A model generated the notes under the pieces. That model saw nothing but the letters and a program-made list of their open reading frames with translations. It made no database searches and was not told the origin of the DNA. Of a stretch of DNA of 64,000 nucleotides, positions 16,916-23,728 are shown piece after piece. Source of the DNA: Palleronia sediminis (lineage in GTDB: Bacteria; Pseudomonadota; Alphaproteobacteria; Rhodobacterales; Rhodobacteraceae). The stretch is taken from NCBI RefSeq assembly GCF_004358695.1, contig NZ_SNAA01000010.1, forward strand, positions 1 to 64,000. The letters are read 5' to 3'. Each line of letters starts with the position of its first letter. Position 1 is the stretch's first letter. A program made the translations under genes and the position numbers.

Positions 16916-18190
16916 TCAATCCATCAGGCTCGGAAGCCCCGTCGAAAGAACGGGAAAGGTGCAAACGAGGATCAGCACCACGAAGGGCGGGATCAGCCAT
17001 GGCAGGATCGCGCGGGCCAGCCGCTGATACGGGATGCCGCCGACCTGCGCGACGACGAATAGCGCCATGCCCATCGGCGGCGTCAGGATCGAGATCATCA
17101 GATTGAGCACGGTGATGATCCCGAAATGCACCGGGTCGATCCCGAACCCCGCGGCCACCGGCACGAGGATCGGCACCACGACCAGCAGGATGACCAGCGC
17201 CTCGATGAAGCAGCCGAGGAAAAAGATCATCACGTTGACCGCGATCAGGAAGGTCAGCGGGCTGTCGGCGATCGACAGGAAAAAGGTCGCGATCTGCTGC
17301 GGCGCCTGTTCGCGCGCCATGATGAAGCTGAGCAGCGCCACGCCCGCGACGATGGTCGCGATCGAGGCCGAGGTGACGGTAGTATCGTAGATCGCATCCC
17401 AAAGCCGCCGGAAGGTGAGTTCGCGGTAGAACACGAGGTCGATCAGGATCGCGTAGAGCACCGTGACCGCCGCCGCCTCGGTGGGCGAGAACAGCCCCGA
17501 GAAGATGCCTCCGACGATGACGACCGGGGTCAGCAGCGCGGGCAGCGATTTCACGAAAAGCGTCCCGATCTCGCCCGCGCTGCGGCGCGGATCGCGGGGA
17601 TAGTCGCGTTTGCGGGCGATGAACCAGACCATCGTCATCAGCGCGGCGGCGCACAGAAAGCCCGGAACGATGCCGCCGAGAAACAGCTTGCCGATCGAGA
17701 CGTTCGCGATGACGCCATAAAGCACCATCGTGATCGAGGGCGGCACCAGCGGGCCGATCATGGACGAGGCGGCGGTGACGGCACCGGCGAAATCGTCGTC
17801 GTAGCCGGCATCGCGCATGGCCTCGATCTCCATCTTGCCGAGGCCCCCCGCATCGGCCAGCGCCGAGCCGGACATGCCCGAGAAGAACAGAGAGGCCAGC
17901 ACGTTCACATGGCCGAGCCCGCCGGTCACATGACCCACGAGGCTGCGCGCGAAACCGAAGAGATGGTTCGTGATCCCGGCCGAGTTCAGCACACCGGCCG
18001 CGAGGATGAAGAGCGGCACGGCCAGCAGCGGAAAGCTGTTCAGCCCGTCCACCATGCGCTGCATGGCGAAACCGATGCCCATGCCGGTGTAATAGAAATA
18101 GCCCATCGAGACAAAGATCATGGCGATCCCGATGGGGACGCCGATCAGCACGAAGAACAGCCACGAGATGCCGACGACGGTCAGGATCAT
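16916..18190 (-). CDS. siaM: TRAP transporter large permease for sialic acid
   Basis: A 424-residue DctM-type membrane protein with about 11-12 helices. Family landmarks are SFPLLAVPLFILAAGVLNSAGI, the FFSGMSGSALADAGGLG motif, and VPPSITMVLYGVIANVSIGKLFLGG. ATG 18190 overlaps the stop of the small permease gene (ATGA) and begins the first helix. It forms the Na+-dependent translocating subunit with SiaQ, fed by SiaP. The sialic acid specificity is inferred from the SiaP sequence and the nan gene neighbours. Confidence 0.92.
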   Translation of the reverse strand: MILTVVGISWLFFVLIGVPIGIAMIFVSMGYFYYTGMGIGFAMQRMVDGLNSFPLLAVPLFILAAGVLNSAGITNHLFGFARSLVGHVTGGLGHVNVLASLFFSGMSGSALADAGGLGKMEIEAMRDAGYDDDFAGAVTAASSMIGPLVPPSITMVLYGVIANVSIGKLFLGGIVPGFLCAAALMTMVWFIARKRDYPRDPRRSAGEIGTLFVKSLPALLTPVVIVGGIFSGLFSPTEAAAVTVLYAILIDLVFYRELTFRRLWDAIYDTTVTSASIATIVAGVALLSFIMAREQAPQQIATFFLSIADSPLTFLIAVNVMIFFLGCFIEALVILLVVVPILVPVAAGFGIDPVHFGIITVLNLMISILTPPMGMALFVVAQVGGIPYQRLARAILPWLIPPFVVLILVCTFPVLSTGLPSLMD

Positions 18191-18666
18191 AGCGACGGCT
18201 CCCGCGTTACGGACAGGTCGCGCCGTCCGATCAGGCGGCGTACGATCCGGTGGACGACGAGGACGGCCGCGACCATCCCCGAGGCATAGAGCAGCGCGTC
18301 GGTCGTGGGCAGCGTCACGGTCGTGTTGTTCCACGTCCGCAGGACGGTTTTGTAACCGATCCAGGCCAGGTGGCCCATGATCCCGAGATAGACGAGGTCG
18401 ATCGCCGTGTAGAGCCAGAGCCGCGCCCGCGCGGGCAGCAGGTCGGCGAGAAAGGCCATCCTGAGTTGGCCGTCCTGCCGCTCGACCTCGGCGATGGCGA
18501 CGAAGGCCATCCACACCCAGAGCCAGCGCGCCGCCTCTTCGGTCCAGACGGGGCCGCGAAACAGCGGCGTGCGGCCGAACACCTGGATCAGCACGATGCC
18601 GATCAGGGCGATGAAGATCGCCGAGGCGACGATGCCTTCGACGCTGTATCTACGTTTCGACGTCAT
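18187..18666 (-). CDS. siaQ: TRAP transporter small permease for sialic acid
   Basis: A 159-residue DctQ-type subunit with four predicted membrane helices and the conserved WTEEAARWLWVWMAFVA stretch in the second helix region. It associates with the large permease SiaM. It starts 54 bp after the end of siaP on the same strand; a strong hairpin lies in that gap. Confidence 0.9.
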   Translation of the reverse strand: MTSKRRYSVEGIVASAIFIALIGIVLIQVFGRTPLFRGPVWTEEAARWLWVWMAFVAIAEVERQDGQLRMAFLADLLPARARLWLYTAIDLVYLGIMGHLAWIGYKTVLRTWNNTTVTLPTTDALLYASGMVAAVLVVHRIVRRLIGRRDLSVTREPSL

Positions 18667-18690
18667 GCTCGCCCTCCGGCCGCGTGAAAC

Positions 18691-18714
18691 GCCCCGCGGC
18701 CCGCGCCGCGGGGC
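18691..18714 (-). terminator. Intergenic hairpin between siaP and siaQ
   Basis: A perfect 10-bp stem, GCCCCGCGGC and GCCGCGGGGC, encloses a 4-nt loop. It lies just after the siaP stop and before siaQ, with no T-tract following. Such hairpins typically protect the 3' end of the binding-protein message or act as partial terminators, so that the periplasmic protein is made in excess over the membrane subunits. This role is inferred. Confidence 0.65.
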
Positions 18715-18720
18715 ATCGGA

Positions 18721-19683
18721 TCATTCGCCGCGCACGCGGGCGATGGCACCTTCGCCGAACTCTTGCTCGAGCGTGTCGTAATAGGGCTGCATCGCCTCGC
18801 GGAAGGGCGCGAGGTCGGGCCGGCTGATGGTCAGGCCGCGCTCTTCGAAGGTGGCGATCAGGTCCTCTTCGGCCTGCTCGGTCAGGTCGTCGTTCAGCTC
18901 GCCGCCGGCCTCGACCGCCTCGTCGATCCAGCCCTTTTCCTCGTCGCTGAGCTCGTTCCACAGGTCGTTCGAGATCTGTACGGCGGCCGATGCGACAAAG
19001 TGGTTGGTCATCGCGACATGGCTCTGGACCTCGTAGAACTTCATCGCCTCGATGGTCGGCAGCGGGTTTTCCTGCGCGTCGACCTGGTTCGTCTGAAGCG
19101 CGAGATAGACCTCGGCAAAGGCGACGGGCGCCGGGGTGGCGCCGACATTCTCGGCATAGGCGATCAGGAAAGGCACGTTGGGCGTGCGCATCCGCAGCCC
19201 TTCCATGTCGTCGATCGACTCGATGGCGCGGTTCGCGGTGGTCTGGCGGGTGCCGTAATACCACACGTCGAGCAGGTGAACGCCGTTCTCCTCGAACCTG
19301 GCGGCCATTTCCTGGCCCCAGTCGCCGTCGATGATGGTCTGGAGGTGATCGAAATCATCCGCGACATAGGGCGCGCCGATCAGGTTCAGCTCGGGGATGA
19401 TGTAGCTCATGTCGGGATAGCCGGTGATGACCATGTCGAGCTCGCCCGCCTGAAGCTGCGCGACCATCGACTTGAAATCGCCCAGCGTCGAGGACGGGAA
19501 CAGGTTCACCGTCAGCTCGCCGCCCGAGATTTCCTCGAGCCGCTCGGCGAATTCCTGCGCGCCCTTGTAGACGTTCGAGCTTTCGTTGTCCTGAAGCCCG
19601 AAGGTCAGTTCGCGCTCGGCCATGGCCGGGGCGGACAGGGCAAGGGTCGCCGCGCAGGCGAGAAGTCCGGTCGTCAGTTTCAT
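18721..19683 (-). CDS. siaP: Sialic acid TRAP periplasmic binding protein
   Basis: A 320-residue DctP-family protein with a Sec signal peptide (MKLTTGLLACAATLALSAPAMA, cleaved before ERELT). The mature sequence follows Haemophilus SiaP closely over long stretches: YYGTRQTTANRAIESIDDME, GLRMRTPN (holding the ligand-carboxylate arginine), FAEVYLALQTNQVDAQENPL and KFYEVQSHVAMTNH. This supports N-acetylneuraminate as ligand more strongly than context alone. It follows the GntR gene by 45 bp on the same strand. Confidence 0.94.
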   Translation of the reverse strand: MKLTTGLLACAATLALSAPAMAERELTFGLQDNESSNVYKGAQEFAERLEEISGGELTVNLFPSSTLGDFKSMVAQLQAGELDMVITGYPDMSYIIPELNLIGAPYVADDFDHLQTIIDGDWGQEMAARFEENGVHLLDVWYYGTRQTTANRAIESIDDMEGLRMRTPNVPFLIAYAENVGATPAPVAFAEVYLALQTNQVDAQENPLPTIEAMKFYEVQSHVAMTNHFVASAAVQISNDLWNELSDEEKGWIDEAVEAGGELNDDLTEQAEEDLIATFEERGLTISRPDLAPFREAMQPYYDTLEQEFGEGAIARVRGE

Positions 19684-19728
19684 CGTTTCCTCCTTGGTTG
19701 CAACGGGGGCGGCGCGGGCCGCCGATGG

Positions 19729-20475
19729 TCAATGCGCCCTTGCGGCATCCTTGTCGGACGGCAGGCGCGGTGCCTCGAGACGGGCGCGATAGGACCGCGC
19801 GAGGTGGCGGTCCATGATGTCGGTGGCGGTCAGTACGTCGCCGTCGAGGATCGCCTGGTAGATCAGCCGATGCTCGTCATAGGCGATCCGGTCATAGCGC
19901 ATCGCGTCGTCGGTGGGCGGGCGGTGGGCGATCATCGTGCTCACGAACATGTCGTGCAGCGTCAGGATCACCGGGTTGCCCACGACCGACACGAGCGCGC
20001 GGTGAAACGCGATGTCGGTCGCGGCAAAGCGCGCGGTGCCGACCGCGTCGAAATTGTCCTTGAGCGCGGTCTGTAGCTTGGCGAGCTGCACGTTGTCGGC
20101 GCGCTTGGCCGCGTCGCGGGCGGCGCCGGTCTCGATGAACTGGCGCATCTGTTCGAGATGGGCGCCGCTCTCGGCATCGCCGAAGATCTCGCGGATATGA
20201 TCGCCCGCGCCCCTGAGGATACCCGCGATGGAGGGCAGCGCGGCGCGCGGGCGGCGTCCGGCGCCGGCACTCGCATAGCCGCGCATCTGCATCAGCGCGA
20301 GCGCCTCGCGCACCGTGGGCCGCGAGGCGGAAAAGCGTTCGCAGAGGTCGCGTTCGGTGGGCAGGGGGGCATCGGGCGGAAAGGTGCCGCCCCGGATCTC
20401 GGCGATGAGCGTATCGGCGATCAGGTCGGGCGCGCGGCGCTGGACCTCGTCCGGGGTGTCGGTCTTGTCAGTCAC
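19729..20475 (-). CDS. nanR: GntR/FadR-family regulator of the sialic acid genes (NanR-like)
   Basis: A 248-residue regulator: N-terminal winged helix (about residues 15-80: PLPTERDLCERFSASRPTVR) and an all-helical FCD effector domain. GTG 20475 is preferred over the longer open frame because a perfect GGAGGAGG lies five bases upstream and translation from it reads VTDKTDTPDEVQRR. FCD regulators usually bind an acidic sugar or its derivative and are released from DNA; here N-acetylneuraminate or ManNAc would be logical. It is first in the minus-strand operon and divergent from nanA. Confidence 0.82.
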   Translation of the reverse strand: MTDKTDTPDEVQRRAPDLIADTLIAEIRGGTFPPDAPLPTERDLCERFSASRPTVREALALMQMRGYASAGAGRRPRAALPSIAGILRGAGDHIREIFGDAESGAHLEQMRQFIETGAARDAAKRADNVQLAKLQTALKDNFDAVGTARFAATDIAFHRALVSVVGNPVILTLHDMFVSTMIAHRPPTDDAMRYDRIAYDEHRLIYQAILDGDVLTATDIMDRHLARSYRARLEAPRLPSDKDAARAH

Positions 20476-20498
20476 GGGCTCCTCCTCCGTCCGATTTT

Positions 20499-20509
20499 TG
20501 GTATGACCA
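20499..20509. promoter_or_regulatory. Predicted NanR operator
   Basis: TGGTATGACCA lies in the 154-bp gap between nanR and nanA, immediately upstream of the nanR ribosome binding site. TGGT-N3-ACCA matches the half-site layout of FadR-subfamily GntR proteins. One bound dimer here would repress nanR itself and, depending on promoter position, nanA. Only this single copy was noticed in the gap. Confidence 0.55.
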
Positions 20510-20629
20510 GAATGAAACCTTGTCAAACTAAATTGCGCCCCTGTAGAATGTGGCCGGACGATCCCTGGCCGCCGGATGGCTCATACCGGACGTGCCGATT
20601 TGCAGCATGGATAGGAAAGCGGACGCCCC

Positions 20630-21532
20630 ATGACCGAACGAATGACTGGCATGTATGCCGCGCTGATGACCGGCCTCGACGATGCCGGAGAGTTCGACGA
20701 GGCCCGCCAGCGCGACCTGACCGCTTATGGGCTGAAACAGGGGCTCAAGGGGCTCTATGTCGGGGGCAGCAGCGGCGAATCGGGCCTCCTGGGTGTCGAC
20801 GAGCTGGCGGCGCAGCAGGATGTCGTCGCCGATTGCGCCCGCGACAGCGGCGCGCGGCTGATCGCCCATGTCGGCATGCCCAACCTGCGCGACTCGATCC
20901 GCCTGGCCGAGCGTGCGGCGGATCTGGGCTATCACGGCCTGTCGGCCCTGCCGCCCCATTCCTACCCGTTCGGCGATGACGAGATCGAGGGCTATTACCG
21001 CGCGCTGGCGCAGGCCACCGACCTGCCGCTCATCGTCTACGAGGTGCCCGTGCGCACCGGCCGGCCCATCCCGCTCGACGCGCTGGTGCGCATCCTCGAC
21101 CTGCCCAATGTCGAGGGCATCAAGTTCACCTCGACGGACCTGTTCAAGTTCTCGATGCTGCGCCGCCGGCGCCCCGATATCAGCTATTTCTTCGGCTTCG
21201 ACGAAATTTACCTGACCGGGGGCGTGCTGGGGGCCGATGGCGGGATCGGCACGACCTACAACATCCTCGGCAAGCTCTACGTCGCGCTCGACGCGGCGCT
21301 GCGGGGCGGCGACTTGGCCCGCGCGCAGGAATTGCAGGATGTCTCGCAGATTTTCGTCGAGGCGCTGCTGGAGACGGGCGTGCTGCCCGGCATGAAGGTC
21401 GCGTTCCGCGTGCTCGGTATCGAATGCGGCCCGACCCGCGCGCCCATGGCGCTGCGCATGTCCCGAGACGCGGCCGAAGCCCACATGCGCGCCGTGCTCG
21501 ACCGACCCGAGGTCGCGCCCTGGCTGGCATGA
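20630..21532 (+). CDS. nanA: N-acetylneuraminate lyase
   Basis: A 300-residue TIM-barrel aldolase that splits N-acetylneuraminate into ManNAc and pyruvate via a lysine Schiff base. The DHDPS-superfamily motif GGSSGES is at 45-51, the catalytic Tyr is at 137 (IVYEVPVRTG) and the Schiff-base Lys at 165 (GIKFTSTDLF), the same numbers as in Escherichia coli NanA. DEIYLTGGVLGADGGIGTTYN is also NanA-like and unlike DapA. It is transcribed divergently from nanR-siaPQM and followed by a terminator. Confidence 0.92.
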   Translation: MTERMTGMYAALMTGLDDAGEFDEARQRDLTAYGLKQGLKGLYVGGSSGESGLLGVDELAAQQDVVADCARDSGARLIAHVGMPNLRDSIRLAERAADLGYHGLSALPPHSYPFGDDEIEGYYRALAQATDLPLIVYEVPVRTGRPIPLDALVRILDLPNVEGIKFTSTDLFKFSMLRRRRPDISYFFGFDEIYLTGGVLGADGGIGTTYNILGKLYVALDAALRGGDLARAQELQDVSQIFVEALLETGVLPGMKVAFRVLGIECGPTRAPMALRMSRDAAEAHMRAVLDRPEVAPWLA

Positions 21533-21548
21533 CCGGCGGCCGGTGAAA

Positions 21549-21579
21549 GACCCCGTCCCGCTTTCGCGGGGCGGGGGTC
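21549..21579. terminator. Bidirectional terminator between nanA and the ABC binding-protein gene
   Basis: GACCCC-GT-CCCGC pairs with GCGGG-GCG-GGGGTC around a short TTTC loop, giving a long GC-rich stem with one small internal mismatch. It lies 16 bp past the nanA stop and about 40 bp beyond the end of the convergent binding-protein gene (21619), so it can serve both. Confidence 0.7.
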
Positions 21580-21618
21580 CGGGCGCATGGGGATATGCGC
21601 CCGGATGGGTTCAGCCGA

Positions 21619-22566
21619 TCATTCGGACAGGGTGAACGGGGCGGTGTAGTTGTCCACGTTCTCGGGGGTGATCAGCACGCAGTCGAAAAGCTGCTTTTCC
21701 TCGGCGACCATCGGCTCGCCGTTCTTGATGTAGTGATCGGCCTGGATGACGGCCTCGCGGGCAAAGACCGCGACCGGCTGAAGCACGGTATAGGCCATGT
21801 CGCCCGACCGGACCGCCTCGACCGCGTCGGGCGAGCCGTCGAAGCCGCCGACGATCACGCCTTCGTTCTTGCCGGCCTCTTTCAGCGCCGCGATGGCACC
21901 CAGCGCCATCTCGTCATTGCCCGAGATCACCGCGTCGATCTGCGGGTTCGCCTGGATGATGGACTGCATCTTGTTGTAGCCCTGCGTGCGGTCCCAGTTG
22001 GCCACTTCCTGCGCGACCTTCTCGAGGTCGGGATACTGGCTGAGAACGGTGTTGTAGCCGTTCGACCGGGTGGCGGCGTTGTTGTCGGCCGGGTTGCCGA
22101 AGAACTCGACATATTTGGCCGAATCGCCCACCAGCTCCTGCCACTTGACCGCGCCCAGCGCGGCGCCCTGCGCGTTGTTCGACACGAGCTGCGCGATGGC
22201 GATGCCGCTTTCGTTGATCTCGGCGTTCACGAGAAAGACGGGGATCCCGGCCTCGGTCGCCTTGCGGACCACGCCGATCGAGCCGTCGGCATTGGCCGGG
22301 TCGAGGATGATCGCCTTGGCGCCGTTGGTGATGGCCGCGTCGATCAGGTTCGACTCGGTGTTCGTGTCGCCCTTGTGCGCCGAGACGTTGGCCTCGTAGC
22401 CCAGTTCCTCGGCGGTATTCTTGGCCACTTCGCCCTCGGTGAACCAGTAGGGGTTGGCGGGGTCGGTCACGATGATCGAGATCAGGCCCTCGGCCCAGGC
22501 CGATCCGGCCATCAGGGGCAGCGTGGCCACGGCGGCCAGCAGCGTCCGCTTGGTAAGTTTCATCAT
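21619..22566 (-). CDS. eryG: Ribose-type ABC sugar/polyol-binding protein (EryG-like)
   Basis: A 315-residue periplasmic binding protein of the RbsB family with a Sec signal peptide (MMKLTKRTLLAAVATLPLMAGSAWA). The mature protein begins EGLISIIVTDPANPYWFTEGE and has the RbsB-type hinge regions and the late IVGGFDGSPDAVEAVRSGDM segment. It belongs to the importer beside the erythritol genes, so erythritol or a related tetritol/pentitol is the inferred ligand, by analogy with EryG of rhizobia. Unusually it is the last gene of the transporter transcript, 97 bp after the permease, behind two small hairpins. Confidence 0.82.
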   Translation of the reverse strand: MMKLTKRTLLAAVATLPLMAGSAWAEGLISIIVTDPANPYWFTEGEVAKNTAEELGYEANVSAHKGDTNTESNLIDAAITNGAKAIILDPANADGSIGVVRKATEAGIPVFLVNAEINESGIAIAQLVSNNAQGAALGAVKWQELVGDSAKYVEFFGNPADNNAATRSNGYNTVLSQYPDLEKVAQEVANWDRTQGYNKMQSIIQANPQIDAVISGNDEMALGAIAALKEAGKNEGVIVGGFDGSPDAVEAVRSGDMAYTVLQPVAVFAREAVIQADHYIKNGEPMVAEEKQLFDCVLITPENVDNYTAPFTLSE

Positions 22567-22596
22567 CTCTCGGGTCTCCCTTGGGGTGTGGTGGAT

Positions 22597-22638
22597 GCCG
22601 GTCGTCCGGCGGTCTTCGCGTCGGGCCTCCTCGCCCGA
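22597..22638 (-). promoter_or_regulatory. Two small hairpins upstream of the binding-protein gene
   Basis: In the 97-bp gap before eryG, GCCGG-TCGT-CCGGC (22597-22610) and TCGGGC-CTCCTC-GCCCGA (22621-22638) each form a perfect short stem. Neither is followed by a T-run. They may mark an mRNA-processing or stability boundary that lets the binding protein be expressed differently from the permease and ATPase upstream. Confidence 0.4.
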
Positions 22639-22663
22639 TGATGCGCGAAACGGGTCACGGGTC

Positions 22664-23728
22664 TCAGGCCTTGCGGGCCTTGCCCCCGTATTGGATCGAG
22701 TTGAGCATGACCGCGAGCACGATGACCGCGCCGGTGAAAACGGTCTGCCAGTACGAGCTGACGCCCACGATGACGAGCCCCGCGCCGAGGAACACGATCA
22801 CGAATGCGCCCAGCAGCGTGCCCTGCACAGTACCCCGGCCGCCCATCAGCGACGCGCCCCCGACCACGACCGCGGCGATGGCCGTCAGTTCGTAGGTCGA
22901 TCCCGCGGTCGGCCCCGCCGAGGTCAGTTGCGAGCTCAGCACGATGCCCGCGATGGCCGCGCAGATCCCCGACAGGACATAGACCCAGACCTGAACCGAT
23001 TTCACCGGCACGCCCGACAGCTCGGCCGCGCGCGGGTTGCCGCCCGTCGAGTAGAGCCAGCGCCCGAAGGCCGTGCGCGTCAGGGTGAAATGCGCCGCCA
23101 GCGCCACGGCCGTCAGTACGAAGATGCTGATCGGCACGCCCCAGAGCCGGTTGAAGCCCAACCATTCGAACCCGGTATTGCCCAGCTCGGGCCGGCCCGA
23201 CAGGTTGTTGAAGGTCAGCCCGTTCGTCATCAGCAGCGCCGCGCCCCGCGCGACATAAAGCGAGCCCAGCGTCGCGACGAAGGCCGGCACCTTGAAAAAG
23301 GCGACGAGCACGCCGTTCACCACGCCCACCAGCGCACCCATGGCCAGGGTGCAGACGACCACCGCCCAGACCGGCAGATAGAGGATGACGCCCAGCGCCT
23401 CGATCTCGACCCCCTGCATGAGGAAACCGGCAAAGACGCCGCAGAGCGCCAGCGTCGAGCCGACCGAAAGGTCGATGCCGCCCGACAAGATCACCAGCAG
23501 CATCCCCACCGACAGCAGCCCGAAAATCGCGACCTGCGACGTCATGATCAGGAAGTTGGACAGGCTGAAGTAGTTTTCCGACAGGATCGAAAAGATCGCG
23601 ATGATGGCGATCAGGGCGAAAAAGGCCCGCCCTTCGAGCAATACCTGCACGATATTGGCGTCCTCGCCAAAGATCGAGGCGACGGGCCCGCGGGCGCCGT
23701 GTTTCTTGTCGGTGGTCACGCCGGTCAT
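22664..23728 (-). CDS. eryF: Ribose-type ABC sugar/polyol permease (EryF-like)
   Basis: A 354-residue RbsC-family permease with a 35-residue cytoplasmic N-terminus and about 8-10 membrane helices. Typical motifs are VGMLLVILSGGIDLSVGS and, toward the C-terminus, LTAIAAVVVGGASLMGGRGT (the ATPase-coupling region). It overlaps the ATPase gene by 4 bp. Two copies would form the membrane channel of the importer encoded with the DUF2291 and fused ATPase genes. Confidence 0.85.
   Translation of the reverse strand: MTGVTTDKKHGARGPVASIFGEDANIVQVLLEGRAFFALIAIIAIFSILSENYFSLSNFLIMTSQVAIFGLLSVGMLLVILSGGIDLSVGSTLALCGVFAGFLMQGVEIEALGVILYLPVWAVVVCTLAMGALVGVVNGVLVAFFKVPAFVATLGSLYVARGAALLMTNGLTFNNLSGRPELGNTGFEWLGFNRLWGVPISIFVLTAVALAAHFTLTRTAFGRWLYSTGGNPRAAELSGVPVKSVQVWVYVLSGICAAIAGIVLSSQLTSAGPTAGSTYELTAIAAVVVGGASLMGGRGTVQGTLLGAFVIVFLGAGLVIVGVSSYWQTVFTGAVIVLAVMLNSIQYGGKARKA

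Noticed and set aside
20630-21532. Annotation of nanA as dihydrodipicolinate synthase
   Set aside because: The superfamily is shared, but the NanA-type DEIYLTGG and GADGGIGTTYN segments, residue numbering and nan/sia neighbours favour N-acetylneuraminate lyase; the genuine dapA is at 58953-59831.
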